Below are positions 35,383 through 37,159 of a stretch of 37,159 bases of DNA, piece after piece. Made by a program: the position numbers and the translations under genes. The stretch is from Promethearchaeota archaeon. GTDB taxonomy: Archaea > Asgardarchaeota > Lokiarchaeia > Sigyniarchaeales > SOKP01. The DNA is taken from NCBI GenBank assembly GCA_019058015.1, contig JAHLWH010000231.1, positions 1-37,159 on the forward strand. Direction: 5' to 3'. The notes below the pieces were generated by a model. That model made no database searches, was not told where the DNA came from, and saw only the letters and a program-made list of their open reading frames with translations. The stretch's first letter is position 1. Each line of letters opens with the position of its first letter.

Positions 35383-35877
35383 CTATCTATCTGGAGCTTT
35401 TCTTCCAAGCCACTCTTTATAGAATGCATCAATGTCGGGCAGAAAATTAAAAATTGTAGGATATCCAGGAGGTACAGCTTCCGTATCTAGCAGTGTAAAA
35501 CAACCAGGACAGAAATATTCTCTAAGTTCCATCCAATCTGGGTCACTAGACATGTATTTTGGATAAAATTCTTCAAGCTCTTCAGCTGTATCTCTCACTC
35601 TTATTCTGCATTTTTTCTTCCAGTTCTCTTTATAATCTCCAAACTCATATCCGCAATCACATTTTACTATTCTTTTACCATCCTTTGAGACAATATGTAA
35701 ATGTTCATGAATTGGTAAGATGATTTTTTCGTCCCAAGAGACTTTTTCTTGTAAAATCTCAATAATTTTATCAAATCTATCAGGATCCTTTGTGCCACTT
35801 ATTATTGGTTTTAATTCCTCCCAAGTTAAATCCCCATCAATCATTCTTTCAAGTGTCTTTTTATCATATTTTACCAT
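35383..35877 (-). CDS. Acetone carboxylase gamma subunit family
   Basis: A 164-residue protein of the acetone carboxylase gamma family (Acetone_carb_G), the small zinc-binding subunit of the enzyme that makes acetoacetate from a ketone, bicarbonate and ATP. Four cysteines in two pairs (Cys73, Cys75; Cys123, Cys126) form the metal site: KCDCGYEFGDYKENWK and YFCPGCFTLLDTE. Length and layout match the bacterial subunit. The start ATG (35877) lies one base beyond the stop of the alpha-type gene, with GGAGGTGA inside that gene's end, so the two are translated together. In bacteria the order is beta, alpha, gamma, and here gamma is likewise last. Confidence 0.88.
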   Translation of the reverse strand: MVKYDKKTLERMIDGDLTWEELKPIISGTKDPDRFDKIIEILQEKVSWDEKIILPIHEHLHIVSKDGKRIVKCDCGYEFGDYKENWKKKCRIRVRDTAEELEEFYPKYMSSDPDWMELREYFCPGCFTLLDTEAVPPGYPTIFNFLPDIDAFYKEWLGRKAPDR

Positions 35878-35878
35878 T

Positions 35879-37159
35879 TTATTTCACCTCCAGTTGGAAA
35901 TCCTCGGGTAATCTCCAAAACTCTAGGAAATTTTTTGCCCATTTTATGGATAAATTTAAACTTTCAGAATACATTCGTTTTACCGGTTCACTCAGCATAT
36001 CTTCTGTTATTTTCCACCGTTCTTGTTCCCAATAATCATCAAATGTCAAGGATTTATCTTTTCGTTCCGCTCTAATTTCTTCTCGACGTATGTCTGTGCC
36101 CATTTTGTCGATTACCCACTCTCCCATTTCTTCATCATATTCTGCTACTACACCATAAATATTATAGACTAAATCATTTGTGTAAATTCCATTATTAAGG
36201 TCTTGTTTTACACTCTCCACCTTTCTCTCTAGAGGATCACCGTATCCTGGACCTCCACTTAATGCGTAATAAATAATATCGTTATTCTCCAAGATGATAG
36301 GATAAATTGTGCAGTATTTCTTTCTCACAATATCTCCCTCTAGTAATTTCTCAAATTCACCATTACTAGGATCTGGATCTCCTAATGGATATTCTTTTTG
36401 ATTTTGTATAATCTCCTGAATATTTGTCTTTTTAGCATAAAGTCGATATCCAGTTGCATGAGGATAACCCCCGTGCATACCACCAGAACCATGAAAAACA
36501 TAACCATCCCTAGCTCCAAAAAAATCAACTTCTTTCGAATTTGCAATCATTGCTACTCCTTCATAATTCGCTCCACCTCGATATTTTCCATGACCTGCGG
36601 TATTTGGTTTAACTCTTCTTGATAAATAAGGAATTCCTCCTTGAAATAGTTCCCATGTTTCAACATCTCCAAGGTCAGCCTCTGGATTCCACATTGAATA
36701 CCCCCAATCCAGTCCATCTTTTACGCCACTCGCTCCTAACCCTTGACCGCTAATCTCAAATGTTGATAATGACCATCTTTCCCCTTTAAGTGGCCCAGCT
36801 GAATAAATCCCTCCGCCTTGAATCGCATCTCCAGTAAATCCATACCCCGGAACGATTTCTTCTCTATATCCACGCGAGAATAATCCATAAGATAGACACT
36901 TCATCATTCCTGTATAAGCAGGAATCAAATTACCCCAAGGACTCTGATATGATAAAGAAGAATCTCCTGGATTACACCATGTTCCTAGTGGGTAATCTGT
37001 ATCTACAGCAAAATACGCCCCATCATTCACTTTATCTCTATATATTAAAATCTGCGTTAAAAGAACCCATTGACCTCCTTCCATTGCTCCTTTTGCACAG
37101 TTCATGGGATTTGCTCCGGGACCACTTGCTCCATCAAATGAAAGTAACATTTTTCCATC
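35879..37159 (-). CDS. Acetone carboxylase alpha / hydantoinase B-type subunit (5' end outside window)
   Basis: The C-terminal 426 residues of a HyuB/acetone carboxylase alpha family protein; the frame continues through the right edge (DGKMLLSFDG...), so the start is not seen. Landmarks are GGQWVLLTQI, GFTGDAIQGGGIY, RVKPNTAGHGKYRGGANYEG, FGARDGYVFHGSGGMHGG and ALSGGPGYGDPLERK. The last is the typical HyuB ending, before a C-terminal extension of about 100 residues shared with acetone carboxylase. Direct coupling to the gamma gene makes acetone or a related ketone carboxylase far more likely than hydantoinase or oxoprolinase. The metal ligands of this family lie earlier in the chain, outside the window. 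The beta (HyuA-like) subunit is expected just beyond 37159. Confidence 0.9.
   Translation of the reverse strand, partial: DGKMLLSFDGASGPGANPMNCAKGAMEGGQWVLLTQILIYRDKVNDGAYFAVDTDYPLGTWCNPGDSSLSYQSPWGNLIPAYTGMMKCLSYGLFSRGYREEIVPGYGFTGDAIQGGGIYSAGPLKGERWSLSTFEISGQGLGASGVKDGLDWGYSMWNPEADLGDVETWELFQGGIPYLSRRVKPNTAGHGKYRGGANYEGVAMIANSKEVDFFGARDGYVFHGSGGMHGGYPHATGYRLYAKKTNIQEIIQNQKEYPLGDPDPSNGEFEKLLEGDIVRKKYCTIYPIILENNDIIYYALSGGPGYGDPLERKVESVKQDLNNGIYTNDLVYNIYGVVAEYDEEMGEWVIDKMGTDIRREEIRAERKDKSLTFDDYWEQERWKITEDMLSEPVKRMYSESLNLSIKWAKNFLEFWRLPEDFQLEVK

Noticed and set aside
1..37159. tRNA, rRNA, CRISPR array or transposase
   Set aside because: I looked through the intergenic stretches for cloverleaf-like GC-rich segments, regularly spaced repeats and IS ends, and found none that hold up by eye.

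Overview
The window is a strongly AT-rich piece of an archaeal chromosome, most likely from an Asgard archaeon of the Lokiarchaeia type. No rRNA or other marker is present, so this is inferred from gene content: a Rab/Ras-like small GTPase, a longin-like domain fused to an Arf-like GTPase, a JAMM/MPN deubiquitinase-type domain fused to helical repeats, a membrane-anchored coiled-coil/winged-helix protein, and archaeal isoprenoid genes. Ribosome binding sites, where visible, are GGAGG or AGGTG types; several genes start with TTG or GTG, and many have no clear site.

Layout. 1-5076: two tandem, closely related P-type Ca2+-ATPase genes on the minus strand; the left copy carries an in-frame TAA and runs off the window. 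5395-8738: minus-strand genes for an unusual M28 peptidase-like protein and both subunits of phosphomevalonate dehydratase (aconitase X), the archaeal mevalonate pathway enzyme. 8906-11639: two paralogous HdrD/GlcF-like iron-sulfur proteins. 11759-13157: a tight three-gene operon of unknown membrane proteins. 13182-20978: an iron-sulfur flavoprotein, a helical hypothetical, a radical SAM protein, a zinc-finger/AT-hook protein with a hairpin touching its start codon, the MPN-repeat protein, an EamA transporter and a class III CoA-transferase/racemase. 20998-24556: a phosphodiesterase, a polyprenyl synthase broken by a 12-A run, a small membrane protein, a CinA/PncC amidohydrolase and a small hypothetical.

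24918-27275 is a GTPase neighbourhood: a Rab-like GTPase, a coiled-coil protein and, divergently, the longin-GTPase fusion. 27321-30807 is the most striking part. A phosphoglucomutase/phosphomannomutase gene is followed by an opposing LAGLIDADG homing-endonuclease-type gene, and then by a diverged second copy of the last ~52 codons of the mutase. This looks like a mobile endonuclease gene that inserted at the 3' end of the mutase and supplied a replacement end, leaving the original end stranded. 30809-35225 holds the winged-helix membrane protein, an acyl-CoA dehydrogenase and a canonical membrane M28 peptidase. 35383-37159 holds the gamma subunit and the 3' part of the alpha (HyuB-like) subunit of an acetone carboxylase; the alpha gene continues past the right edge.

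Metabolic themes are isoprenoid (membrane lipid) synthesis, acyl-CoA chemistry (racemase, dehydrogenase), ketone carboxylation and iron-sulfur electron transfer. The cell-biology themes are GTPase and ubiquitin-type signalling. No tRNA, rRNA or CRISPR array was recognised.
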